From Splendidivirga corallicola (GTDB lineage: Bacteria; Bacteroidota; Bacteroidia; Cytophagales; Cyclobacteriaceae): a stretch of 64,000 bases of DNA. The notes under the pieces were generated by a model. It searched no databases. It had not been told where the DNA came from and worked only from the letters and a program-made list of their open reading frames with translations. Positions 16,864 through 24,299 of this stretch are shown here, in pieces (within the stretch, counting starts at the first letter, position 1; every line of letters begins with the position of its first letter). A program made the position numbers and the translations under genes. The DNA lies in the NCBI GenBank assembly GCA_030442035.1, contig JAUJEA010000011.1, forward strand, positions 222,844-286,843. Direction: 5' to 3'.

Positions 16864-18051
16864 ATGAATTTTGAGACACAGGCAATAAGAACACAAAATG
16901 ATAATTCATTGTACAGGGAGCATTCCACTCCCATCTACATGACATCAAGCTTTGTGTTTGAAAATGCCGAAGAAGCCAGGGCCTTGTTCGCCGATGAAAT
17001 TGAGGGCAATATTTACACGCGCTATTCCAATCCAACCAATAACGAGTTCGTTGAAAAACTTTGCCTGATGGAAGGCACGGAGGATGGCATAGCCACGGCT
17101 TCAGGTATGGCGGCCATGTTCTCAAGTATCGCTGCGTTGGTGGAAAGTGGGGATCACATTTTGGCATGTCGTTCTGTTTTTGGTTCTACACATCAAATTC
17201 TGACTAAGATCCTTCCAAAATGGGGAATCAGCCATACATATGCTGATATCAATAAACCGGAGGAATGGGAAAATCTCATTCAGAAGAATACTAAAATGAT
17301 CTTCGTAGAGACACCTTCCAATCCGGGTTTGGATCTGTTGGATTTGGAGTGGTTGGGTAAATTGGCCAATAAACACAATTTGATACTCAATGTTGATAAT
17401 TGTTTTGCTACACCATATTTGCAACAGCCTGCTAAATTCGGTGCTCATATTGTTACACATTCCGCCACCAAGTTCATAGATGGGCAAGGCAGAACAATTG
17501 GTGGAGCCATTCTGGGAAGCAAGGAGCTGATCCAAGAGATCCGTTTCTTTGCCAGACACTCCGGGCCTGCATTGTCTCCATTCAATGGATGGTTACTTTC
17601 CAAAAGCCTTGAAACATTGGCAGTCAGGATGGAAAAGCATTGTGAAAATGCTTTGAAAATAGCAGAATACCTGGATAATCACCAGGAATTGGAATTGGTG
17701 AAATATCCATTTCTTAAGTCGCATCCAAAATATGAATTGGCTAAAAAACAAATGAAGCATGGAGGTGGTTTGTTGACCTTTGTGGTCAAAGGAGGTTTGG
17801 AAAGAGGAAGAAACTTTTTGGACAATTTGAAACTGCTTTCTTTGACACCAAACCTTGGTGATACCAGAACTACAGTTACACATCCTGCTTCTACCACACA
17901 TTCAAAGCTCACCGATGAAGAGCGTCTCGAAGTGGGTATAGTTCCGGGATTGGTAAGAATTTCTGTCGGACTTGAAAATGTCAATGACATCTTAGAAGAT
18001 ATAGAAAATGCCCTAAGGGCCTCTAAAATAAAAGAAGCAGAATTGATTTAA
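16864..18051 (+). CDS. metZ: O-acyl-homoserine sulfhydrylase (homocysteine synthase), PLP-dependent
   Basis: A 395-residue Cys/Met-metabolism PLP enzyme. SGMAAMFSS and YTRYSNPT bind the cofactor phosphate, DNCFATPYLQ holds the pyridine nitrogen, and Lys203 in THSATKFIDGQGR is the Schiff-base lysine. Family members add sulfide to O-succinyl- or O-acetylhomoserine to give homocysteine. The length and the GQGRTIGGAILGS loop favour the MetZ-like group, but MetY-type acetyl specificity is possible. Sulfide would come from the sulfite reductase encoded downstream. The gene lies under the SAM riboswitch, and its stop is one base from the start of leader 2. Confidence 0.88.
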   Translation: MNFETQAIRTQNDNSLYREHSTPIYMTSSFVFENAEEARALFADEIEGNIYTRYSNPTNNEFVEKLCLMEGTEDGIATASGMAAMFSSIAALVESGDHILACRSVFGSTHQILTKILPKWGISHTYADINKPEEWENLIQKNTKMIFVETPSNPGLDLLDLEWLGKLANKHNLILNVDNCFATPYLQQPAKFGAHIVTHSATKFIDGQGRTIGGAILGSKELIQEIRFFARHSGPALSPFNGWLLSKSLETLAVRMEKHCENALKIAEYLDNHQELELVKYPFLKSHPKYELAKKQMKHGGGLLTFVVKGGLERGRNFLDNLKLLSLTPNLGDTRTTVTHPASTTHSKLTDEERLEVGIVPGLVRISVGLENVNDILEDIENALRASKIKEAELI

Positions 18052-18052
18052 T

Positions 18053-18169
18053 ATGCATGCAAAGAATATCCATATGATTTATAAACTATTCAATAGGTGC
18101 TGTTATGTCTGTTGTTGCTGTTGCATGTGTTGTAAAAACTATTGCTACGTCCGTATGGGTAATTCATGA
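18053..18169 (+). CDS. poly-cysteine leader peptide 2 (38 aa)
   Basis: Starting one base after the metZ stop, this 38-codon ORF reads MHAKNIHMIYKLFN, then RCCYVCCCCCMCCKNYC, then YVRMGNS and TGA. It has ten cysteines within 16 codons (18098-18145). An alternative ATG is at 18074. The ORF is followed 21 bases later by a strong intrinsic terminator placed before sulfite reductase. This is the layout of an amino-acid attenuator such as trp or his, with cysteine as the sensed residue. The CCY-(V)-CCCCC core resembles leader 1, so the two may be related by duplication. Confidence 0.85.
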   Translation: MHAKNIHMIYKLFNRCCYVCCCCCMCCKNYCYVRMGNS

Positions 18170-18207
18170 AGATATTTCGATGAATGAAGAAAGCCTCAGC
18201 GGATGTA
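18146..18207 (+). promoter_or_regulatory. candidate antiterminator pairing of the leader 2 attenuator
   Basis: TACGTCCG (18146-18153), directly after the last Cys codon, can pair with CGGATGTA (18200-18207), with one G-T pair. The latter covers the top of the terminator stem and its loop. A ribosome held at the Cys run leaves 18146-18153 free, whereas one reaching the stop codon covers it. Pairing judged by eye only. Confidence 0.5.
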
Positions 18208-18226
18208 CACGCTGAGGCTTTTTTAT
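18191..18226 (+). terminator. intrinsic terminator (attenuator) before sulfite reductase
   Basis: AAGCCTCAGCG (18191-18201) pairs perfectly over 11 bases with CGCTGAGGCTT (18210-18220) around an eight-base loop, followed by TTTTATT. It lies between leader 2 and sulfite reductase, so readthrough is needed for the downstream four genes. Confidence 0.9.
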
Positions 18227-18266
18227 TAAAAACGATATAAGAACTAAAAAAATAAAACATAAGAAA

Positions 18267-20426
18267 ATGACAACAATTTCACTAGAGAATGTCTCAAAAG
18301 AAGCTAAAAAGGACATTATTGAGCTTCAGGAAAAAATTGAGAAATTCAAGAAAGGCAAGATTCTGGAGGAACGATTCAAAGCCTATCGTTTGACAAGAGG
18401 TGTTTATGGCCAGAGACAACTGGGCGTTCAAATGTTTCGTTTGAAGATCCCTTATGGTAAAATAACCACCGATCAGTTAATCCGGGTAGCTGAAATTTCT
18501 GAAGAGTATACCAATGGAAATCTTCATGCTACTACAAGACAAAACTTTCAAATGCACTACGTCAAGCTTGAAGATTCGCCGGAGATCTGGACAAAACTGG
18601 AAGAGGCGGGTGTTACTGCCCGGGAGGCTTGTGGAAATACAGTTAGAAATGTTACCGCTTCGGCATTGGCTGGTATTGATCCCGAAGAACCCTTTGATGT
18701 GGCTCCTTACGCCGAAGAGTTGTTCCAGTATTTTCTGAGAAACCCAATTTGCCAGGATATGGGAAGGAAAATCAAGATAGCTTTCTCTTCAAGTGAAAAA
18801 GACAGTGCTTTCACTTATATCCATGACTTTGGTTTTATTCCAAGAGTAAAGACCGAAAATGGCCAAGAGGTTCGAGGCTTTAAAGTGCTGGTTGGTGGTG
18901 GACTAGGTGCACAATCTATTATTGCCCCTACTGCATTCGAATTTCTTCAGGAAGATCAGTTGATCCCATTTACCGAAGCTGCTATCCGCGTCTTCGATCG
19001 CTATGGAGAAAGAGAGAAGAGAGGAAAAGCGAGGCTGAAATTTTTAATAGAAGAAAAACGAGGTTTGGGGCTAGAGAAATTTCTGGAGCTTGTTGAAGAA
19101 GAAAGAAAAGCAATTCCAAACAAATCATATACGATCAATAGGGATATCATTGGGGAAACAGTAGTTCCTGATGCTGTAAATACTCCTGAAGTAGAAATTA
19201 CAGAAAAGGCAAAATATGAGCAATGGCTTCAAACAAATGTATTTGAACAAAAGCAAAAAGACTTTTATGGTGTTCATATCAAACTGTTGTTAGGAAACAT
19301 TTCAAGTGAAAAAGCTAAAGAGCTGGCTGCTGTTGTAAAAGAATTGGCAGCTGATGACATCCGCATTACAATTAATCAGGGATTGCTCCTGAAGTTTGTT
19401 CGAAAGGAAAGCCTGCCATACCTTTTCTATCGTTTGAATCATTTAAATCTTGCTGATACAGGATTTGGAACTATCGCGGATGTCACAGCTTGTCCTGGTA
19501 CTGATACTTGTAATCTGGGTGTGACCAACAGCACAGGTGCGGCAGTTGAAATTGAGAAAGTTATCAGAGATGAGTTTCCTCATTTGATCGCTGACTCGAA
19601 TATCAATATCAAGATCAGTGGTTGTATGAATTCATGTGGGCAGCATATGATCGCCAACATTGGATTTCATGGAAGTTCGATTAAAAACGGAGCGTTGATA
19701 GTCCCTGCATTGCAAGTGGTAATAGGCGGTGGCATAGATCCGGAAGGGAAAGGTTTTATTGCTGATAAAGTGATCAAACTACCTACCAAAAAAATTCCGG
19801 ATGCTTTGAGGATTCTGTTGCACGATTATGAAGAAAACACTCAGGAAGGTGAATATTTCAATGACTATTATCAACGTCAGGGTAAGATATACTTCTATGA
19901 TTTATTAAAATCATTGGGAGATCTTACTGCACTTGAAAAAACCGATTACATTGATTGGGGACATTCAGAGCAATTCATTCCGGAAATCGGAACCGGTGAA
20001 TGTGCCGGTGTAAGCTACGATGTGGTAAGCACCATTATCACCGATGCTGAAGAAAAATTGTATTATGCCAACGAGGCATTCGCTGAAAACAAGTATTCCG
20101 ATTCTATTTACAATAGTTACAATACATTCGTTGTCGGGGCAAAAGCGCTTCTATTAAGTAAGGATGTTAATTGTAATACACACATTGGAATCATCAGGGA
20201 TTTTGATATCCATTTTTATCAGACCGGAGAAATTCAATTGGATCAAAACTTCGAAAGCCTGACACTTCAGATTAATAAAAATGATCCGACGGAAGCGTTT
20301 GCTAAAGCCTATCTGGCTCAGGCAGAGGATTTCCTGCAAAAGGTTAAAGAGATAAGAAAAGGTCAGATTGAAGCATCGGGTACAGATGAGGAGAAACTGG
20401 TCATCAACAATTTTTACAAAGCTTAG
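18267..20426 (+). CDS. siroheme [4Fe-4S] nitrite/sulfite reductase with C-terminal helical extension
   Basis: The 719-residue protein has the duplicated ferrodoxin-like and siroheme half domains of this family. The cluster/siroheme cysteines are Cys409, Cys415 (TACPGTDTC) and Cys453, Cys457 (SGCMNSCGQH), the C-x5-C and C-x3-C spacing of assimilatory reductases. Arginine-rich ATTRQNFQMHYV near residue 90 contacts siroheme. From about residue 590 a HEPN-like helical extension follows. It reduces sulfite to sulfide in the cytosol, probably with the ferredoxin upstream as donor, since no flavoprotein subunit is present. Nitrite is the alternative substrate, but neighbours argue for sulfite. Confidence 0.9.
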   Translation: MTTISLENVSKEAKKDIIELQEKIEKFKKGKILEERFKAYRLTRGVYGQRQLGVQMFRLKIPYGKITTDQLIRVAEISEEYTNGNLHATTRQNFQMHYVKLEDSPEIWTKLEEAGVTAREACGNTVRNVTASALAGIDPEEPFDVAPYAEELFQYFLRNPICQDMGRKIKIAFSSSEKDSAFTYIHDFGFIPRVKTENGQEVRGFKVLVGGGLGAQSIIAPTAFEFLQEDQLIPFTEAAIRVFDRYGEREKRGKARLKFLIEEKRGLGLEKFLELVEEERKAIPNKSYTINRDIIGETVVPDAVNTPEVEITEKAKYEQWLQTNVFEQKQKDFYGVHIKLLLGNISSEKAKELAAVVKELAADDIRITINQGLLLKFVRKESLPYLFYRLNHLNLADTGFGTIADVTACPGTDTCNLGVTNSTGAAVEIEKVIRDEFPHLIADSNINIKISGCMNSCGQHMIANIGFHGSSIKNGALIVPALQVVIGGGIDPEGKGFIADKVIKLPTKKIPDALRILLHDYEENTQEGEYFNDYYQRQGKIYFYDLLKSLGDLTALEKTDYIDWGHSEQFIPEIGTGECAGVSYDVVSTIITDAEEKLYYANEAFAENKYSDSIYNSYNTFVVGAKALLLSKDVNCNTHIGIIRDFDIHFYQTGEIQLDQNFESLTLQINKNDPTEAFAKAYLAQAEDFLQKVKEIRKGQIEASGTDEEKLVINNFYKA

Positions 20427-20429
20427 AAG

Positions 20430-21191
20430 ATGAAAGCAAAACTAACATTGGTAGGTGCAGGGCCTGGAGATCCGGAACTGATTACACTAAAAGGGGTAAA
20501 AGCATTGTCTTCAGCAGATGTAATTCTGTATGATGCACTGGTACACCCTGATTTATTAGAGCATGCTAAACCAACGGCTAAAAAGATCTATGTCGGAAAA
20601 AGATCCGGGAATCATAGCTATTCTCAGGATGAGATTAATCAGCTGATTGTTGATCACGCATTATCCGATGGACATGTGGTACGACTGAAAGGTGGTGATC
20701 CATTCATTTTTGGTCGTGGTAAAGAAGAAATTGAGTACGCCGAAACATTCAACATAGCAACGGAAGTGGTGCTGGGTATTTCCAGCATCAACCTTCCCGG
20801 CTACTATGGCATACCGCTTACAAGGCGAGGCATTAACGAAAGTTTTTGGGTAGTTACAGCTACTACCAGTGATGGCAAGCTCTCCAAGGATGCTGAACTT
20901 GTTGCCCAATCTTCCGCCACGGGTGTATTTCTAATGGGTCTCAAAAAGCTTAAAGAGATCACAGAAGTTTATCAACGGCACGGTAAAGGCAACGTCTATG
21001 CGGCAATTATTTCTAAAGGCTCTTTGGAGGATGGCAAATTATTACTGGGCACAGTAGATACGATCTACCAGCTCAAACAGCAAACCAAAGTAGCTTCACC
21101 AGCCATTATTGCTATTGGCGAAGCCGTTGGAACACATGAATATTTCTACGAGAATATTCAAAACATCAATGAAAAACTGAAAGTCCTATGA
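20430..21191 (+). CDS. cobA: uroporphyrinogen-III C-methyltransferase
   Basis: The 253-residue enzyme carries the SUMT signatures LVGAGPGDPELITLKG at residues 5-20 and VRLKGGDPFIFGRGKEE near residue 85. It methylates uroporphyrinogen III at C2 and C7 with SAM to give precorrin-2, the first committed step to siroheme. It starts three bases after the sulfite reductase stop and overlaps the next gene by four bases (ATGA), a typical coupled siroheme cassette. Length matches the family. Confidence 0.93.
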   Translation: MKAKLTLVGAGPGDPELITLKGVKALSSADVILYDALVHPDLLEHAKPTAKKIYVGKRSGNHSYSQDEINQLIVDHALSDGHVVRLKGGDPFIFGRGKEEIEYAETFNIATEVVLGISSINLPGYYGIPLTRRGINESFWVVTATTSDGKLSKDAELVAQSSATGVFLMGLKKLKEITEVYQRHGKGNVYAAIISKGSLEDGKLLLGTVDTIYQLKQQTKVASPAIIAIGEAVGTHEYFYENIQNINEKLKVL

Positions 21192-21784
21192 ATCAAAAGA
21201 AGGCGCAGGGTAACGTGTTATTTCCTATATTCCTGAAAATAGATCAGTTACAGGTTCTTATTGTAGGGGGAGGGAACGTTGGATTGGAGAAATTGGAGGC
21301 ATTGCTGAAAAATGATCCAAATGCACGTGTGAATCTTGTTGGTATTTCTATTAAAAAAGAAATTGTGGATCTGTCACATCAGCATCCTAATATTTCATTA
21401 TCCGAAAGAGCCTTTCAAGAGCATGATTTGGAGGGGGTAGATGTGGCCATACTTGCCACTGCGGATAGAAAGACTAACCTCGAAATCAAAAATCTGGCAC
21501 GCGGGAGAAGAATACTCACTAACGTAGCTGACACACCGGACCTCTGCGATTTCTATTTAGGATCAACAGTCAAAAAGGGAGATTTAAAAATTGGTATATC
21601 TACCAATGGCACCTCTCCCACATTTGCTAAAAGATTTAGAGAAGTGTTGGAAGATATTTTACCAGATGAAACCAATGCGTTACTTCAAAACCTGAGGGGT
21701 ATCAGAGATAATTTAAAAGGTAATTTTTCCTACAAAGTGAAAAAGCTTAACGAAGTAACATCATCACTGGTGAGCAATAAGTAA
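21188..21784 (+). CDS. precorrin-2 dehydrogenase / sirohydrochlorin ferrochelatase
   Basis: The 198-residue protein corresponds to the N-terminal CysG / Met8p module. A Rossmann loop VLIVGGGNVGLEKLEALL binds NAD near residue 25, and ISTNGTSPTFAKRFRE near residue 140 belongs to the active-site domain. It oxidises precorrin-2 to sirohydrochlorin and may insert iron to make siroheme for the reductase encoded upstream. It is coupled to cobA by a four-base overlap. The chelatase activity is inferred from family. Confidence 0.9.
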   Translation: MNQKKAQGNVLFPIFLKIDQLQVLIVGGGNVGLEKLEALLKNDPNARVNLVGISIKKEIVDLSHQHPNISLSERAFQEHDLEGVDVAILATADRKTNLEIKNLARGRRILTNVADTPDLCDFYLGSTVKKGDLKIGISTNGTSPTFAKRFREVLEDILPDETNALLQNLRGIRDNLKGNFSYKVKKLNEVTSSLVSNK

Positions 21785-21795
21785 ATGAGAATTCT

Positions 21796-22452
21796 ATGAT
21801 TGATTATAATTTAATAAGTGATCATTATAAAACATTGTCCCCCAAAGAAAGACTGGAGGAACTGTTCAATGAATACGATCCTGAAAAGATATTGATGACC
21901 TCTTCTTTTGGAAGCACGTCGGTCATTTTGCTGCATCTGATCAGCCAGGTTCGCCCGAATCATCCGGTTTATTTCATTGATACCGGTTATCTTTTTGAAG
22001 AAACGGTGGCATATAAAGATTTACTGGCTGAAAAATTTAATTTGAATATACAAACACTCAAAGCTTTGGATAACAGACACCGTTTCACCAAAGAAAATCA
22101 AAGCTGGAAATACAATAAAGATCTTTGCTGCTTCATTAACAAGGTCGATCCCGTCGATCAGATCAAATCAAATTATGACATCTGGATCTCAGGGCTTTTA
22201 GGTTTTCAAAATGTCAATCGGCAAAACCTGAGAATCTTTGAACCAAAGGAAGACATTGTAAAGTTTCATCCAATTATTGATCTTTCAAAGGAAGACGTAT
22301 CGCTTTATACGCATATCTATGATCTTCCAACAAACCCATTGGTGTTCAAAGGTTATGACTCCATTGGCTGTACACATTGTACGCATAAAGGACAGGGTAG
22401 AGAGGGAAGATGGATCGACTCCAACAAAACGGAATGTGGGTTACATGTGTAG
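21796..22452 (+). CDS. cysH: assimilatory APS/PAPS reductase with [4Fe-4S] cysteines
   Basis: The 218-residue protein has the ATP-pyrophosphatase-like fold with a nucleotide loop MTSSFGSTSVILL near residue 34. Cysteines Cys111-Cys112 and Cys192-Cys195 form the pairs that hold a [4Fe-4S] cluster, and Cys214 in KTECGLH is the catalytic thiol. The four-cysteine set marks the APS-reducing bacterial type, though some such enzymes also use PAPS. It makes sulfite for the reductase of the same operon. No ATP sulfurylase genes (cysD/cysN) are in the window. Last gene of the operon, seven bases from convergent apbE. Confidence 0.92.
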   Translation: MIDYNLISDHYKTLSPKERLEELFNEYDPEKILMTSSFGSTSVILLHLISQVRPNHPVYFIDTGYLFEETVAYKDLLAEKFNLNIQTLKALDNRHRFTKENQSWKYNKDLCCFINKVDPVDQIKSNYDIWISGLLGFQNVNRQNLRIFEPKEDIVKFHPIIDLSKEDVSLYTHIYDLPTNPLVFKGYDSIGCTHCTHKGQGREGRWIDSNKTECGLHV

Positions 22453-22459
22453 CTCCTCC

Positions 22460-23470
22460 CTACTTTTTACGATAATAATTTAAATCGAGATTGTCGGAGG
22501 TCTTAATCTCATCATCTTTATTGACAATGAGGCATTCGATGCCCTTGAGCTGATTGATAAGGTTCAGGCCCTGTTTTTCTCCCAGAACAAAAACCGAAGT
22601 TGCCAAGGCATCAGCCAGTTCCGCATCAGGACAAATGATCGTAACACTTTTGGTTTCTGATACCGGGTAGCCTGTTCTGGGATCAATGATATGTGCATAA
22701 CGTTTTCCGTCGAACATGACAAAGCGTTCATAATCTCCGGAAGTTACCACCGCCATTTCATTTATCGTAAGCCATGAAAATATCCCTTCCTTATCTTTAG
22801 GATTTGCAATACCAATTTGCCAATCAGAGCCATCTGCTTTTTTACCCCAGGCGATTAAATCTCCACCGGCATTTACCAAGCCATTTTGAATGCCAAGGCT
22901 AAGCATGATCGATTTGGCTTTGTTGGCTGCATAACCTTTTCCAATGGCTCCGAAACCTATTTTCATCCCTTTTTCTTTAAGGAACACTGTGCCTTTTTCA
23001 GGATCCAGCATGATGTTTTTAAAATCAATCCTGGCTACGGAGTTTTTGACCAGATCAGGGTCGGGTAATGTTTTCATGGAACCATCAAATTTCCAGATCT
23101 TGTCCATGGAAGCATAGGAAATATCAAAAGCACCGTCTGTGAGCGTGGATATTTTTTTCGCTCTATTGATTAAGTCAAAAAGCTCCTGATCAACCGCCAC
23201 CGGTTTAATGCCGGCCTGACGATTCACCTCACTGGTTTGTGATGCCGGATCCCATGAGGAGATCAATTTTTCAATTCGACGGATTTCATCTATACCTGCT
23301 TTTACGGCTTGCACAGCCAAAGCTTCTTTTTCAGAAATCGCTGTGATCTCAAAACGTGAGCCCATCAGCTTCAGCACCTCGTGGTGGGTCTTAAGATTAT
23401 CCTGCTGTTGGGACACAACAACAAAATTTAATTGAAGGAAAAAAAAGGAAAATATCAATGTACACCTCAT
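22460..23470 (-). CDS. apbE: FAD:protein FMN transferase
   Basis: A 336-residue ApbE-family protein with a signal peptide (to about residue 21). Family blocks seen are the N-terminal HHEVLKLMGSRFEIT, the flavin-binding KMKIGFGAIGKGYAANKAK and GLVNAGGDLIAWG, and the late RYAHIIDPRTGYPVSE with the metal-binding pattern. ApbE attaches FMN covalently to threonines of exported electron-transfer proteins such as Nqr and Rnf subunits. It acts on the periplasmic face. It converges on cysH. Confidence 0.92.
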   Translation of the reverse strand: MRCTLIFSFFFLQLNFVVVSQQQDNLKTHHEVLKLMGSRFEITAISEKEALAVQAVKAGIDEIRRIEKLISSWDPASQTSEVNRQAGIKPVAVDQELFDLINRAKKISTLTDGAFDISYASMDKIWKFDGSMKTLPDPDLVKNSVARIDFKNIMLDPEKGTVFLKEKGMKIGFGAIGKGYAANKAKSIMLSLGIQNGLVNAGGDLIAWGKKADGSDWQIGIANPKDKEGIFSWLTINEMAVVTSGDYERFVMFDGKRYAHIIDPRTGYPVSETKSVTIICPDAELADALATSVFVLGEKQGLNLINQLKGIECLIVNKDDEIKTSDNLDLNYYRKK

Positions 23471-23691
23471 AATAGAAATCTACGAACCCGATTGCTATTG
23501 TTTATTTTACATGGTCCCAAGCTTTCGGATTTCAGTTTGCTATGCGTTGTTTTTGCTATATTATAGATCAGATAAGGGATGCTAATTTTGAATTACGAAT
23601 TTCAAATGACGAATTACGGTTAACAACGAAACTTTCCTACTTCAACACTTCAGCTCAGTTGTATGATAGCCAAACTGCTGAAAGCCGAGAC

Positions 23692-24228
23692 CTAATAGCT
23701 AAATACCGTTTTACAATAATGATCCCAAACAACAATCCCGACACTCACTGAAATATTTAACGAATGTTTTGTGCCAAATTGTGGAATTTCCAGGCACATA
23801 TCTGAAATATTGATCACCTCATCGTCCACACCAAAAACTTCATTCCCAAAAACAAAGCAATACTTCTCCTTTAGATTTGGTTGGTAGTCATTGAGCATGA
23901 TGCTTTCATCGGCTTGTTCTATGGATACTATCGTGTAACCATCCTCTTTGAGTTGCTTGATCAGTGTCAAAGTACTTTCAACATGTTCCCAGGTAACCGA
24001 ATCAGTGGCGCCCAAAGCCGTTTTATTAATTTCTCTATGAGGCGGTTTTCCGGTGATGCCACATAAATAAATTTTGTCTATACAAAAAGCATCCGAAGTC
24101 CTGAATGCAGATCCTACATTATTTAAACTACGAACGTTATCCAATACAATTACTAAAGGAATTTTTTTCTTATTTTTGAATTCATCGATGGAAATTCTGT
24201 CAAGCTCTTCGTTCCGGAGTTTTCTCAT
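23692..24228 (-). CDS. TrmH/SpoU family RNA 2'-O-methyltransferase
   Basis: The 178-residue protein has the SPOUT knot motifs. Motif 1 is VLDNVRSLNNVGSAFRTSDAF near residue 29, motif 2 is FVFGNEVFGVDDEV, and motif 3 is LEIPQFGTKHSLNISVSVGIV. It should methylate a ribose in tRNA or rRNA using SAM; the target is unknown. It lacks the extra N-terminal substrate domain of RlmB. It is divergent from mutS with 71 bases between starts, which include TAGCTTTG on the minus strand as a possible -7 element. Confidence 0.9.
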   Translation of the reverse strand: MRKLRNEELDRISIDEFKNKKKIPLVIVLDNVRSLNNVGSAFRTSDAFCIDKIYLCGITGKPPHREINKTALGATDSVTWEHVESTLTLIKQLKEDGYTIVSIEQADESIMLNDYQPNLKEKYCFVFGNEVFGVDDEVINISDMCLEIPQFGTKHSLNISVSVGIVVWDHYCKTVFSY

Positions 24229-24299
24229 TTTCTAAGAAAAATTTTTTGAACAGTTACAAAAAACACCAAAGCTAACACAAAAAACAAGCAAATTACCTG

